Shown: positions 23,811 through 31,760 of the stretch, piece after piece
Numbering within the stretch: the stretch's first letter is position 1
Layout of the letters: each line of letters starts with the position of its first letter
NCBI GenBank assembly: GCA_934272785.1
Contig: CAKQSE010000009.1
Coordinates: 1 to 44,432, forward strand
DNA from: an uncultured Alphaproteobacteria bacterium
GTDB taxonomy: Bacteria; Pseudomonadota; Alphaproteobacteria; Rs-D84
Direction of reading: 5' to 3'
Length of the DNA: 44,432 nt
The notes under the pieces: generated by a model
What the model was told of the DNA's origin: nothing
Seen by the model: only the letters and a program-made list of their open reading frames with translations
The model's database searches: none
Program-made: the position numbers and the translations under genes

Positions 23811-24767
23811 ATGAAGTTCAAGAAAATACACTCTTTATCGGCGGCATTGGCGGTGACAATATCTGCACTGGGGGTCGGAACGTATGTTGCAAATGGCGCG
23901 CCTACGGCCGAGGCCGCGCCAAAGCGCATTGTGCGCACGCCCGCAAAGCAAGAATACCGCATAGAGCCACTGAAATATCGCGTTGATACTATCCCGGTTA
24001 CGGACGAAAATTATGCGCATGTAGTGAACCGAGTGCCTGCCGGTTTGTTCCTGCCGGATAAAAACACGGTCACAGTAAGTTATTTCAAGCCCGAGAGCCA
24101 GAGCAAAAAGGTAAAAAACTTTTGCGAATGGAATAACCAGGCAATGCAATTGACGGCGCGTCACGAAAAAGAACATGCGCGCAAGATGCGTTTTACGCAC
24201 CTGGAACGTCATCGTTCGTCGCCGTTCGTGCGTGGTGAAATTGCCCTGGTGAACGAAATTATGGCACCAGCCGCCGAGATTATAGAGGCGATTGATTATC
24301 ATTACCAGACGGGTAAAGTGTTCCCGTCGGCCAAGTCGCAACCGCGTCAGGCAGATGCGGCGATATCGGCACTGCCGTCAACAATGAATTATATGTTTCC
24401 TGTTGATTTTAATAATCCGGCGGTTGCGGATATTGTTCTGGAATACGCCCTGGCTCAATTTAAACGCTTTTTTAATGCGGGTTGGTATCATTCCACTGTG
24501 GCAAATGCCGCCAAGAACAAGGCGCGGTTGGCTCTCCCGATGAATAATACGTGTTTAACGGTGGAACCGGGTGTTTTTATGCCAGATATGGGCTTTTGGG
24601 ATCCGATGTGGTCGTTTGAATCACTGCGTGGTCCGGTGAATTTGTGGCGTTCGGCCAGCCCGGCCATGCGCAAAAAACTGATGCGCGAGATTGAAACAAT
24701 GACCGCCCAGGCAATACGCGAGTCCGGCCAAATCTTGATGTGTGTGCAAAAGACAAAAACGCGCTAG
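23811..24767 (+). CDS. Secreted protein of unknown family with HEKEH (HExxH) motif
   Basis: Not recognised as a known family. N-terminal signal peptide (MKFKKIHSLSAALAVTISALGVGTYVANGA, cleavage likely near residue 30-36). Residues 118-122 read HEKEH, fitting the HExxH zinc-metallopeptidase motif. An acidic candidate for the third ligand follows in VNEIMAPAAE (E149 or E156), resembling the gluzincin layout. A conserved-looking C-terminal part contains RFFNAGWYHSTVANAAKNKARLALPMNNTC and FMPDMGFWDPMW. 318 residues, exported to the periplasm or outside. It is inserted between parA and rsmG on the opposite strand, flanked by parS-like sites and driven by a perfect promoter without leader. Peptidase activity is a hypothesis. 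Confidence 0.8.
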   Translation: MKFKKIHSLSAALAVTISALGVGTYVANGAPTAEAAPKRIVRTPAKQEYRIEPLKYRVDTIPVTDENYAHVVNRVPAGLFLPDKNTVTVSYFKPESQSKKVKNFCEWNNQAMQLTARHEKEHARKMRFTHLERHRSSPFVRGEIALVNEIMAPAAEIIEAIDYHYQTGKVFPSAKSQPRQADAAISALPSTMNYMFPVDFNNPAVADIVLEYALAQFKRFFNAGWYHSTVANAAKNKARLALPMNNTCLTVEPGVFMPDMGFWDPMWSFESLRGPVNLWRSASPAMRKKLMREIETMTAQAIRESGQILMCVQKTKTR

Positions 24768-24785
24768 TATCAATATACTGCGCGT

Positions 24786-24801
24786 TATTTCATGTGAAAT
24801 T
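24786..24801. promoter_or_regulatory. parS-like site 2
   Basis: TATTTCATGTGAAATT repeats site 1 except for the last base. It lies 18 bp past the stop of the HEKEH gene and touches the rsmG stop codon. Two near-identical copies within 1.05 kb, next to parAB, support a parS identity. Confidence 0.65.
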
Positions 24802-25360
24802 ACCGGTGTTTTTCGATTGTGATTATAAATCCATCGCCGGTCTTGGATGGTGTCAGGGTATAGTCAAAATTGTATTTTTGTTTTGCGACGGTAATCTCAG
24901 ATTCGATTTCCCGGCCTTTTAATAAAAAAAGCCGGCATTTTTTATGCGAAACATAATCCAAAATTTTAACCAGTGGCGCAAATGCGCGTGCGGTGAATAC
25001 TAAATCACCGGTGTTTGCCGGTAATTTTTTAACAAAATCTTCGACCCGACCATGAAATATTGTTAAATTTGGCAAATCCAATCGTGTTTTTAATTCATTT
25101 AAAAACGCAACCTTTTTTCCGATTGATTCAATACACGTTACGTTCCACCCCAGTATTGCCAAAACAACACCCGGAAATCCGGCCCCGCTGCCCATGTCGG
25201 CGATTCGTACGTCGTGCGGCAAAACATCGGCCAATTGCGCCGAATCGGCAAAGTGCCGCACATCAATATCGGCCAGCGTGCTGGGCGCGACCAAATTCAT
25301 CTTTTTTGACCATTCGCGCAGCGTCGCTGCATACTCTTGAAATTTGACATTATTGTTCAT
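24800..25360 (-). CDS. rsmG: 16S rRNA (guanine-527-N7)-methyltransferase RsmG (GidB)
   Basis: SAM-dependent methylation of G527 in 16S rRNA. The N-terminal WSKKMNLVAPSTLADIDVRHFADSAQL matches the WNxxxNLT...RHxxDSxxL pattern. SAM-binding motif: IADMGSGAGFPGVVLAI. Later CIESIGKKVAFLNELKTRL and VFTARAFAPLVKIL. 186 residues is a little short of the usual ~205. Its start region overlaps the promoter of the divergent TPR gene. In this family, loss of function gives low-level streptomycin resistance. Confidence 0.94.
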   Translation of the reverse strand: MNNNVKFQEYAATLREWSKKMNLVAPSTLADIDVRHFADSAQLADVLPHDVRIADMGSGAGFPGVVLAILGWNVTCIESIGKKVAFLNELKTRLDLPNLTIFHGRVEDFVKKLPANTGDLVFTARAFAPLVKILDYVSHKKCRLFLLKGREIESEITVAKQKYNFDYTLTPSKTGDGFIITIEKHR

Positions 25361-25372
25361 AAGCGTTATTCT
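25344..25372 (+). promoter_or_regulatory. Promoter of the TPR protein gene (near-leaderless)
   Basis: -35 TTGACA (25344-25349), 17-nt spacer, -10 TATTCT (25367-25372); the ATG is at 25382. The predicted 5' leader is 0-3 nt and there is no ribosome site. The promoter overlaps the first codons of divergent rsmG. Confidence 0.6.
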
Positions 25373-25381
25373 AACACAGTT

Positions 25382-26998
25382 ATGAGAAAAATAGAAAGTT
25401 TATTTATTGGGGGGGCAATGCTGGCGGCGGTTGTCGGCACTGGCGTTGCGATTTGGAATCATCAGTCGCGGGACAAAAATGCGGAAATTTATCATTTTCC
25501 AACGACCAAGTATGGCGCGTTTTTGGCGGCCCAGCATGCGGTTTATACCAACGATTTTGACACGGCCGCGATATTTTCGGGGGTGTTGCAGGATGTTGAT
25601 TTCGCAACCGTGCGATCGGTGCGTTATCTGTCTGAATTTTTGGGCGGAAAATTGCCGGCGGACAGTGCGAATTTAAAAGACGATAAAACCGCACCGGCGC
25701 GCATAATATATGATGCGTATTTGATTACAAATGATAACTGGGACGCGGTATATAAAAATCACCGCAAGGATGAATCCGCCCTGGCCGCGCCGCTGCGCAT
25801 ATGGTCATCGGTTGCGACCGGCCGCAAATCAGACGCGTTGAAATTCATCAAGAAATTACCGACAAACGATTCATGGAAATCATTTGTTCGTGGGCAAATT
25901 TATGCCGAAACAGGTGACGCCGATGCGGCGGCAACCGAATTTGCGGCGGTGCGTCCTGACTTTATGAATATAAACGATTATATGTATATCATGGCGTTTT
26001 TCCAGCACAACAATATGACCGCGGCGGCCGACAAATTGCGTGGCGAATTTACCGCGCGTCCGGGCGGAATGTATATGCTGGATTATGACACATTGCCGGC
26101 GTGGGAAAATTTTGCCGGGTATAAAAATGCATTGGCGTTCAGTCTGGTTCAAAATGTTTCGCATACCCAGGTGATGATGTATTCTGACCTGGCGTTATTG
26201 TTATTGCGATTTGCCCAAATTACCGGGCCAAATTTCGGTTCAGACAATGATGCGATGAATTATTATTTGGGCCAGTTTTTCTTTAATAATTCCGGCGATT
26301 ATAACGCGTATTTTTCGCGGATACGCCCAACCAGTCCGTTTTATTTGTTTGGCGTTCTGCGTGGGGCCGAACGCAGTGGCAACGTCCGTGAATTACGCAC
26401 GGCCGTGCGGCAAAATCCATTGTTTGTGCCGGCGACCAGCAAACTGGTTTCGTATTATGTCCAAAATGGCGAACGTCGCGCCGCGTTGCGTGTGGTGAAT
26501 GACGCACTGGATAATTCAAATCTGACGTCGGGCGGGCGGGCGTTCTTTTTAAAGACGCGCGCGCACATCTATTATGTATTTGGTGATTTAGATGCGGCGG
26601 CGCATGATATCAAATCAGCGTCTGTCGCGTTGCCGATTGATGGCGATATTCTGGCATTACAGGCCAAGATTTGGGCGGCGCAAAATCGCGAAATTGAAAA
26701 TGCATATGAATATGCGATGACGTTGGTTCGTAAAAATCCGACCGATATAATTGCATGGGACACGTTGGGGGTTGTTGTCGCCGCGCGCGAGGGCGCGCCC
26801 GCCGGGATTGAAATTTTATCCCGCGTGGCCGAGGTATCGGTAAAATGTTCTGCGTTATTTATGCACCTGGGGGATATGTATGTGGAAACGGGCGAGTATG
26901 ATTTGGCCCGCGACGCATATTTGCGTGCAATTGATTTATCAGATGATGGATTGGTCAGTGTCCCCGCAATAAACAAAAAACTAAGGATGTTAAAATGA
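25382..26998 (+). CDS. Membrane-anchored tetratricopeptide-repeat protein
   Basis: Not recognised as a named protein. A single N-terminal transmembrane segment (SLFIGGAMLAAVVGTGVAIWN, residues about 6-26) anchors a long helical domain facing the periplasm. TPR-like units are visible in the C-terminal half: GRAFFLKTRAHIYYVFGDLDAAAHDIKSASV, NPTDIIAWDTLGVVVAAREGAPAGIEIL, and CSALFMHLGDMYVETGEYDLARDAYLRAIDLS. 538 residues from ATG 25382; an in-frame upstream start would lie inside the promoter. Its stop overlaps the gpsA start by 4 nt (ATGA), so the two are co-translated. Confidence 0.85.
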   Translation: MRKIESLFIGGAMLAAVVGTGVAIWNHQSRDKNAEIYHFPTTKYGAFLAAQHAVYTNDFDTAAIFSGVLQDVDFATVRSVRYLSEFLGGKLPADSANLKDDKTAPARIIYDAYLITNDNWDAVYKNHRKDESALAAPLRIWSSVATGRKSDALKFIKKLPTNDSWKSFVRGQIYAETGDADAAATEFAAVRPDFMNINDYMYIMAFFQHNNMTAAADKLRGEFTARPGGMYMLDYDTLPAWENFAGYKNALAFSLVQNVSHTQVMMYSDLALLLLRFAQITGPNFGSDNDAMNYYLGQFFFNNSGDYNAYFSRIRPTSPFYLFGVLRGAERSGNVRELRTAVRQNPLFVPATSKLVSYYVQNGERRAALRVVNDALDNSNLTSGGRAFFLKTRAHIYYVFGDLDAAAHDIKSASVALPIDGDILALQAKIWAAQNREIENAYEYAMTLVRKNPTDIIAWDTLGVVVAAREGAPAGIEILSRVAEVSVKCSALFMHLGDMYVETGEYDLARDAYLRAIDLSDDGLVSVPAINKKLRMLK

Positions 26999-27867
26999 AA
27001 GTTGGTGTTATCGGTGCGGGCGCATGGGGAACGGCGCTGGCAATAATTTCTGCGCGTGGTGGCGCAGATGTTGTTTTATGGTCATATGATGGTGCGGTCA
27101 AAGAATTTGACGGTGTTACGATGCCGGCAAATTTGACAGTATCGCGCCAAATGTCTGATATGGGTGATATGGATGCGTGGCTGGTTGTAACGCCGGCGGC
27201 GTTTTTCCGTGAAACAATGCGTGGGGCTGCGGCGTTTTATCGCGGTCAACCGGTGATTGTTTGCACCAAGGGGGCCGAACCTGCGACCGGTGACTTTATG
27301 TCTGAAATTATCGCTGATGTAATGCCGGCGTGCCAGGATTATGCCGTTTTGTCCGGCCCGCAATTCGCGGCCGAGGTTGCGCGTGGCGTCCCGACCGGTT
27401 CAACACTGGCGGCGCGCACAGACCGTGCATTAGAAACGGGCAGGGCGATTTTAAATCAGTTATACATTGCACCCAGCCGCGACGTCATCGGCACAGAAAT
27501 GTGCGGCATTGGCAAGAACGCGGTTGCGTTGATTTGTGGGTATAATTCGGTTGCGGCGTCTGGTGAAAATGAACGCGCAATGATATTTACACGCGCCTGG
27601 GGCGAGGTTATGCAAATCGGCCTGGCGTCCAGAGCGCAAATGCAAACGTTTTTGGACCTGTGCGGGATTGGGGATTTATTCCTGTCGGCGACATCGGCAA
27701 CCAGCCGGAATTTTTCGGGTGGCATGTCAATTGCCCGTGGCGAAGAATTGGTCGGCACCGTCGAAGGGATTTTTGCCCTGGCGGGGTTGATACGTCGGGC
27801 ATCACACCTGGGGGTGGACGTGCCAACATTGACCAAAATGCGGGCCCAGATGGGATTGGATAAATAA
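26995..27867 (+). CDS. gpsA: NAD(P)H-dependent glycerol-3-phosphate dehydrogenase
   Basis: Makes sn-glycerol 3-phosphate from dihydroxyacetone phosphate for phospholipid synthesis. N-terminal Rossmann motif VGVIGAGAWGTALAII. SGPQFAAEVARG replaces the usual GPSFAxE. The catalytic Lys is in EMCGIGKNAVALICG, followed by GIGDLFLSATSATSRNFSGG (usually GLGDLxLTCTSxxSRN). 290 residues is about 40 below the usual 330, with shortened loops in the N-terminal half. It is coupled to the TPR gene by a 4-nt overlap. Confidence 0.92.
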   Translation: MKVGVIGAGAWGTALAIISARGGADVVLWSYDGAVKEFDGVTMPANLTVSRQMSDMGDMDAWLVVTPAAFFRETMRGAAAFYRGQPVIVCTKGAEPATGDFMSEIIADVMPACQDYAVLSGPQFAAEVARGVPTGSTLAARTDRALETGRAILNQLYIAPSRDVIGTEMCGIGKNAVALICGYNSVAASGENERAMIFTRAWGEVMQIGLASRAQMQTFLDLCGIGDLFLSATSATSRNFSGGMSIARGEELVGTVEGIFALAGLIRRASHLGVDVPTLTKMRAQMGLDK

Positions 27868-27871
27868 TATG

Positions 27872-27901
27872 AAAAAACACCGGCAAATACCGGTGTTTTT
27901 T
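27872..27901. terminator. Bidirectional terminator between gpsA and the XRE gene
   Basis: ACACCGG-CAAATA-CCGGTGT (27877-27896) flanked by six A and six T, between converging genes. Near-copy of the pal and accC terminators. Confidence 0.85.
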
Positions 27902-28121
27902 ACTTGTCTGCAAAGAACTCTGCAATAGACATATTTGTCGCATGTAATATTTGCCACATGCGATATACGGATATGCGGTTTTTACCACTTTCATATTTCT
28001 GGATTTGTTGTGGGGTAACGCCGATACGACGCGCCAATTCGGCCTGGGTCAGGTTAGAACGTGTGCGCGCATGGCACAGGAAATCGCCCAAGGCATAGTT
28101 AAAGGTTTGTTCTTCTGGCAT
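27900..28121 (-). CDS. Small XRE-family DNA-binding regulator
   Basis: A 73-residue protein that is almost entirely a Cro/CI-type helix-turn-helix: ALGDFLCHARTRSNLTQAELARRIGVTPQQIQKYESGKNRISVYRMWQILHATNMSIAEFF. The recognition helix is TPQQIQKYE. Ribosome site AAGGGAGG precedes the ATG by 4-5 nt. It has a ~200-nt 5' leader containing an intrinsic terminator and alternative hairpins, so expression is probably controlled at RNA level. The target is unknown. Confidence 0.88.
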   Translation of the reverse strand: MPEEQTFNYALGDFLCHARTRSNLTQAELARRIGVTPQQIQKYESGKNRISVYRMWQILHATNMSIAEFFADK

Positions 28122-28150
28122 GTTGCCTCCCTTGCGTGTGTGTTTTTATC

Positions 28151-28180
28151 AAAAAACCACCGAATGCATTTCAGGTGGTT
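28151..28180 (-). terminator. Intrinsic terminator inside the XRE leader
   Basis: On the minus strand AACCACC-TGAAATGCATTC-GGTGGTT is followed by TTTTGAT. It lies 30 nt before the XRE start codon. Confidence 0.7.
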
Positions 28181-28325
28181 GGAGGATAAGAGCTATTCTC
28201 GTCGAAATAGTGTGCTTATTCAATATATTCACAGCCCTCCAACCCCAGTGGTTGGAGTATTTATCGTCCCTGCGGACGCGACAAGATATGGGCTCTTATA
28301 CCCAATGGTGATATGTGTCACCACG
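28151..28325 (-). ncRNA. Structured leader RNA / attenuator upstream of the XRE gene
   Basis: Occupies the gene-free stretch 28122-28449. On the minus strand: 5' hairpin GGTGA...TCACC (28307-28322); long-range stem ATAAGAGC (28299-28292) with GCTCTTAT (28193-28186); hairpin CGTCC-GCAG-GGACG (28265-28278); hairpin CTCCAACC-ACTGG-GGTTGGAG (28257-28237); then CCTCCAACC (28185-28177) overlapping the terminator AACCACC-12 nt-GGTGGTT-TTTT (28180-28151). GGTTGGAGG (28244-28236) can pair with either CTCCAACC copy. Choosing the downstream copy removes AACC from the terminator, so the two folds are alternatives. Promoter at 28332-28361. A separate small RNA (for example a 6S-like RNA) is an alternative reading. 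Confidence 0.6.
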
Positions 28326-28331
28326 TGGCGT

Positions 28332-28361
28332 ATTATATACTGGGGCGGGCGAAAAAATCAA
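28332..28361 (-). promoter_or_regulatory. Promoter of the XRE leader
   Basis: On the minus strand, -35 TTGATT (28361-28356), 18-nt spacer, -10 TATAAT (28337-28332); predicted start near 28325. Confidence 0.55.
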
Positions 28362-28449
28362 GGAAACATTGCGCGGTCACCACCGCATAATTCTTTACAA
28401 CTACGAATTTTTTTTGTATCGTGAATCTGGTAAAAACACAGGATATAAA

Positions 28450-28644
28450 ATGGACGAAAAAAAACTGTCATTCGAAGAAGCGTATAATCAATTGACCGAA
28501 TTGGTGAAAAAAATGGAATCTGGTCAATTGCCGTTGGCGGATTCGGTTGCCGCATATGAACAGGGTATCAAGTTAAAGGCATATTGTGAACAATTGCTGA
28601 AAGAGGCGGAATTAAAAATCGAAACGTTAAAGGTTGGCGCGTAA
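28450..28644 (+). CDS. xseB: Exodeoxyribonuclease VII small subunit
   Basis: Small subunit of exonuclease VII, which degrades single-stranded DNA together with XseA. MDEKKLSFEEAYNQLTELVKKMESGQLPLADSVAAYEQGIKL is the whole XseB signature (LSFEEAL.xLExIVxxLExGxLxLExSLxxYExG). 64 residues is slightly shorter than the usual 70-85. The start is set by homology and AGGA 7 nt upstream. xseA is not in the window. mutS follows after 16 nt, so the two probably share a transcript. Confidence 0.92.
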   Translation: MDEKKLSFEEAYNQLTELVKKMESGQLPLADSVAAYEQGIKLKAYCEQLLKEAELKIETLKVGA

Positions 28645-28660
28645 ATAAACGGATATAGTC

Positions 28661-31207
28661 GTGGCGGATAAATCAAAATTGACCCCCGTTATGCAGCAAT
28701 ACGTGGATATGAAATCTGAAAATCCTGACGCGTTGCTGATGTTTCGATTGGGGGATTTTTACGAATCTTTTTTCGAAGACGCAAAAACAATCAGCCAGAA
28801 TTTGGGGCTGGTTCTGACGGCGCGTGGCACCGATGGTGCGGGCGAAAATATCCCGATGTGTGGAATTCCATGGCATGCGGCGGATAACTATTTCGGTCGT
28901 TTGGTGCGCGCCGGGTTCAAGGTTGCGCTGGTCGAACAGATGGAAACGCCCGCCCAGGCTAAGGCCCGCGGTCATAAATACATTGAACGACGCGTGATTC
29001 GCGTGCTGACCCCGGGAACATTGACCGATGAAAATTTGCTGACGCCAAAAAATTCAAATTTCTTGGTCGCGGTAACCGTGGCCGCAGATGCGTTTGACAT
29101 TGCCGGATGCGATATTTCAACGGGTGAATTCTTTGTCGGTCGCACGGCAGATATACTGGACGATTTAGTGCGTATCCGCCCGGCCGAGGTTATTTATCCC
29201 GAATCTATTGCGGAAAACCCAACGATTTTACATTTGCGCGATGTGTTTAAAACAACACCTGTTTATGAAAAGTTATATCATCGCGCCGACATTGACCAGA
29301 TTGTGTCGCGTGTGTTTGGTGGCACGATTGGGGGTGATACCGTTGCCGCATCGGCCATTGAAATACTGGCCGGCTATTTATTTAATACCCAGCGTGATGC
29401 GTCGGTCACATTTCGCGCGCCGTATGTGTATAAATCTGGGGCGCAATTGTTGATTGATTCGGCCACCTGGCGCAGTTTGGAAATAGACGCGCCAATCGCC
29501 GATGGTGGGGCGTGTTTGATTGATGTTCTGGATAATACCAAGACCGCCGCCGGCGCGCGCAAGTTGCGTGGATATATGCGCACACTGTCGGGGGACGTGG
29601 CCGAAATTCGCCGCCGCCAGGAACATATTGCGCATATGTTGTTAAATGCCGATGTTATGGGCGCGGTGGCTGGTGCACTGACATCTGTGCCCGATGTCGG
29701 ACGCAGTTTGACACGTCTGTTGTCTGGTCGTGGCACACCACGTGATATGCGCCATGTTGCAGATTTCTTGGTTGAATTGCCGAATTTTAAAATGATGGGA
29801 CCGCGTCTGGACGCGGATTTGGCGTCACGCTTTGCGGCGATAAATACGCATGATGAATTGGCACTGCAATTACGGCGCAGTTTGGCGGCCGAATTGCCGA
29901 CATTTTTCCGTGATGGTGGCGTTATTCGCGATGGTTTTGATGCGTCGCTGGATCATATGCGTGGGCTGTCCCATGGGGCCAAGGAAACGATTGCGGGCCT
30001 CCAGGCGGAATATGCCGCGTGTACTGGCGTTCACACACTGAAAATCAAATACAATAATATCCTGGGGTATTTTATAGAGGTTCCGTCCGCCCGCGCAGAC
30101 AGTCTGATGGCACCAGAATCCGGTTTTATTCATCGCCAGACATTGGCGGGCAATATGCGATTTACAACCGCGCAATTGATTGATTTGGATAACGATGTGC
30201 GCAGTGCCGCCGAAAAGGCCGCCGGCATAGAGGCAGACATTATCGCCCGTATGATTGACGCAATTCGTGCGATTTCTGATGATTTGTTGTCGGTTGCAGA
30301 TTTGCTGGCGGACCTGGACGTTTGGTATTCACTGGCGACGGTTGCGCGCGATTATTCATGGGTGCGACCAAATGTTACCGATGACAATGCGTTTGACGTC
30401 GTGGGTGGTCGTCATCCGGTGATTGAATGGGCACTGCGTTCGCGGGGGGATAATTTTGTTAAAAACGATTGCAATTTAAATGCTCAGCCGATTGCACTGT
30501 TGACGGGGCCCAATATGGCGGGTAAATCGACATATCTGCGCCAGAACGCATTGATTGTGGTGCTGTCGCATTTGGGGGCGTTTGTGCCGGCGACATCGGC
30601 CACAATCGGAATCTGTGACCAGTTGTTCAGTCGCGTTGGTGCGTCTGATAACCTGGCGGCGGGCCAGTCCACGTTTATGGTCGAAATGAGCGAGACTGCC
30701 AATATCCTGCGCCGGGCGACATCGCGGTCATTTATTATATTTGATGAAATAGGGCGGGGCACCGCAACATATGACGGTATGGCCATTGCCCAGGCGGTGC
30801 TGGAATACCTGGATAATTTGTCGCCACGAACATTGTTTGCAACGCACTATCACGAATTGACCGCATTGGCGGGCACCGCCCCGGGTGGGTTGCATAATGT
30901 GCGGTGTTTGACCATTGATGTTCGTGAACATAACAATGAAATCGTATTTATGCACAAAATTGTTGCCGGCGTTGCGAATCGGTCATATGGTATACATGTG
31001 GCGCGCATGGCTGGAATGCCGGCATCGGTTGTATCGCGTGCGGAATCTGTGCTGGCGGGATTGGAATCTGGAACGCCGGTCGTGTCATCTGGCGCGGTTG
31101 ACGCAACGCCGGCGGCACAACCCGCAGTGGCACCAAAACGGACCCAGAACCGCGTGTCAGAGGCCGCGCCACGCGCACAGTCACAATTATCGTTATTCGG
31201 AGAGTAG
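28661..31207 (+). CDS. mutS: DNA mismatch repair protein MutS, GTG start
   Basis: Recognises base mismatches and starts mismatch repair. The mismatch-contacting FYE lies at residues 33-35 (MFRLGDFYESFFEDA). Connector, lever and clamp domains follow, with LKIKYNNILGYFIEV. The ATPase domain has Walker A GPNMAGKSTYLRQ, LFSRVGASDNLAAGQSTFMVEM, Walker B FIIFDEIGRGTATYDG, and LFATHYHEL. 848 residues is normal. GTG at 28661 is the only sensible start upstream of the conserved N-terminus. The C-terminal tail (AAPRAQSQLSLFGE) resembles a sliding-clamp-binding QxLxLF motif. mutL is not present. Confidence 0.96.
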   Translation: MADKSKLTPVMQQYVDMKSENPDALLMFRLGDFYESFFEDAKTISQNLGLVLTARGTDGAGENIPMCGIPWHAADNYFGRLVRAGFKVALVEQMETPAQAKARGHKYIERRVIRVLTPGTLTDENLLTPKNSNFLVAVTVAADAFDIAGCDISTGEFFVGRTADILDDLVRIRPAEVIYPESIAENPTILHLRDVFKTTPVYEKLYHRADIDQIVSRVFGGTIGGDTVAASAIEILAGYLFNTQRDASVTFRAPYVYKSGAQLLIDSATWRSLEIDAPIADGGACLIDVLDNTKTAAGARKLRGYMRTLSGDVAEIRRRQEHIAHMLLNADVMGAVAGALTSVPDVGRSLTRLLSGRGTPRDMRHVADFLVELPNFKMMGPRLDADLASRFAAINTHDELALQLRRSLAAELPTFFRDGGVIRDGFDASLDHMRGLSHGAKETIAGLQAEYAACTGVHTLKIKYNNILGYFIEVPSARADSLMAPESGFIHRQTLAGNMRFTTAQLIDLDNDVRSAAEKAAGIEADIIARMIDAIRAISDDLLSVADLLADLDVWYSLATVARDYSWVRPNVTDDNAFDVVGGRHPVIEWALRSRGDNFVKNDCNLNAQPIALLTGPNMAGKSTYLRQNALIVVLSHLGAFVPATSATIGICDQLFSRVGASDNLAAGQSTFMVEMSETANILRRATSRSFIIFDEIGRGTATYDGMAIAQAVLEYLDNLSPRTLFATHYHELTALAGTAPGGLHNVRCLTIDVREHNNEIVFMHKIVAGVANRSYGIHVARMAGMPASVVSRAESVLAGLESGTPVVSSGAVDATPAAQPAVAPKRTQNRVSEAAPRAQSQLSLFGE

Positions 31208-31259
31208 AGTAGGGGGGGGCATAACACAACGTAACCCATGGTCATCACAGGACGACAAG

Positions 31260-31760
31260 ATGAAATTAAAGGCAAAAATCGTATTAAAAACCCCATACTA
31301 TGTGCCATCACGTTTGGAATTTTATAACCCAATGGAATTGACCGACTATCTGCGCCAGATGGAATCATTTTTTATGCAGCCGCACCAGGATACGCATTTG
31401 CGTGTCGGTCGTCCCGAATTTCAACTGGGAATTTGTGCTGAAACGATTTCCGATGGCGTGCATACGGATTCTGCGGTTATGTGGGGACCGCGATTCTTGG
31501 TCGCGCGTCGTGTGCGTGCAGATGGCAAGAATTTAGTTGCAACAATGCCAACCGATTGCGCCAGGGGCCGTGGTGATGTTGTTGCGCGCACGTGGGGTGA
31601 TGCGAAAATTTCACAGCATGCGTTTGACGCAATCCTGGATTGTGGACATATGCGGCAACTGTGGCCCCCGCGTCGCGATAATGCCAAAACGGAACTGGTG
31701 CGATTTTTGGCCCAGTTTGCGCGGTTTAAATCAAAAATACAGGGCAGGTCGCGTGGATAA
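31260..31760 (+). CDS. Conserved-position protein of unknown function between mutS and truB
   Basis: Not recognised. 166 residues, no signal peptide or membrane segment. The N-terminus is basic (MKLKAKIVLKTPYYVPSRLEFYNP), the middle holds WGPRFLVARRVRADGKNLVATMP, and the C-terminus is Arg/Lys-rich (QFARFKSKIQGRSRG). Ribosome site AGGAC lies about 6 nt before the ATG. The stop codon lies inside the truB start region (8-nt overlap), so translation is coupled to truB. In many bacteria rbfA occupies this place, but no RbfA KH motif is visible. The Arg/Lys-rich tail would suit RNA or ribosome binding; this is inference only. Confidence 0.75.
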   Translation: MKLKAKIVLKTPYYVPSRLEFYNPMELTDYLRQMESFFMQPHQDTHLRVGRPEFQLGICAETISDGVHTDSAVMWGPRFLVARRVRADGKNLVATMPTDCARGRGDVVARTWGDAKISQHAFDAILDCGHMRQLWPPRRDNAKTELVRFLAQFARFKSKIQGRSRG

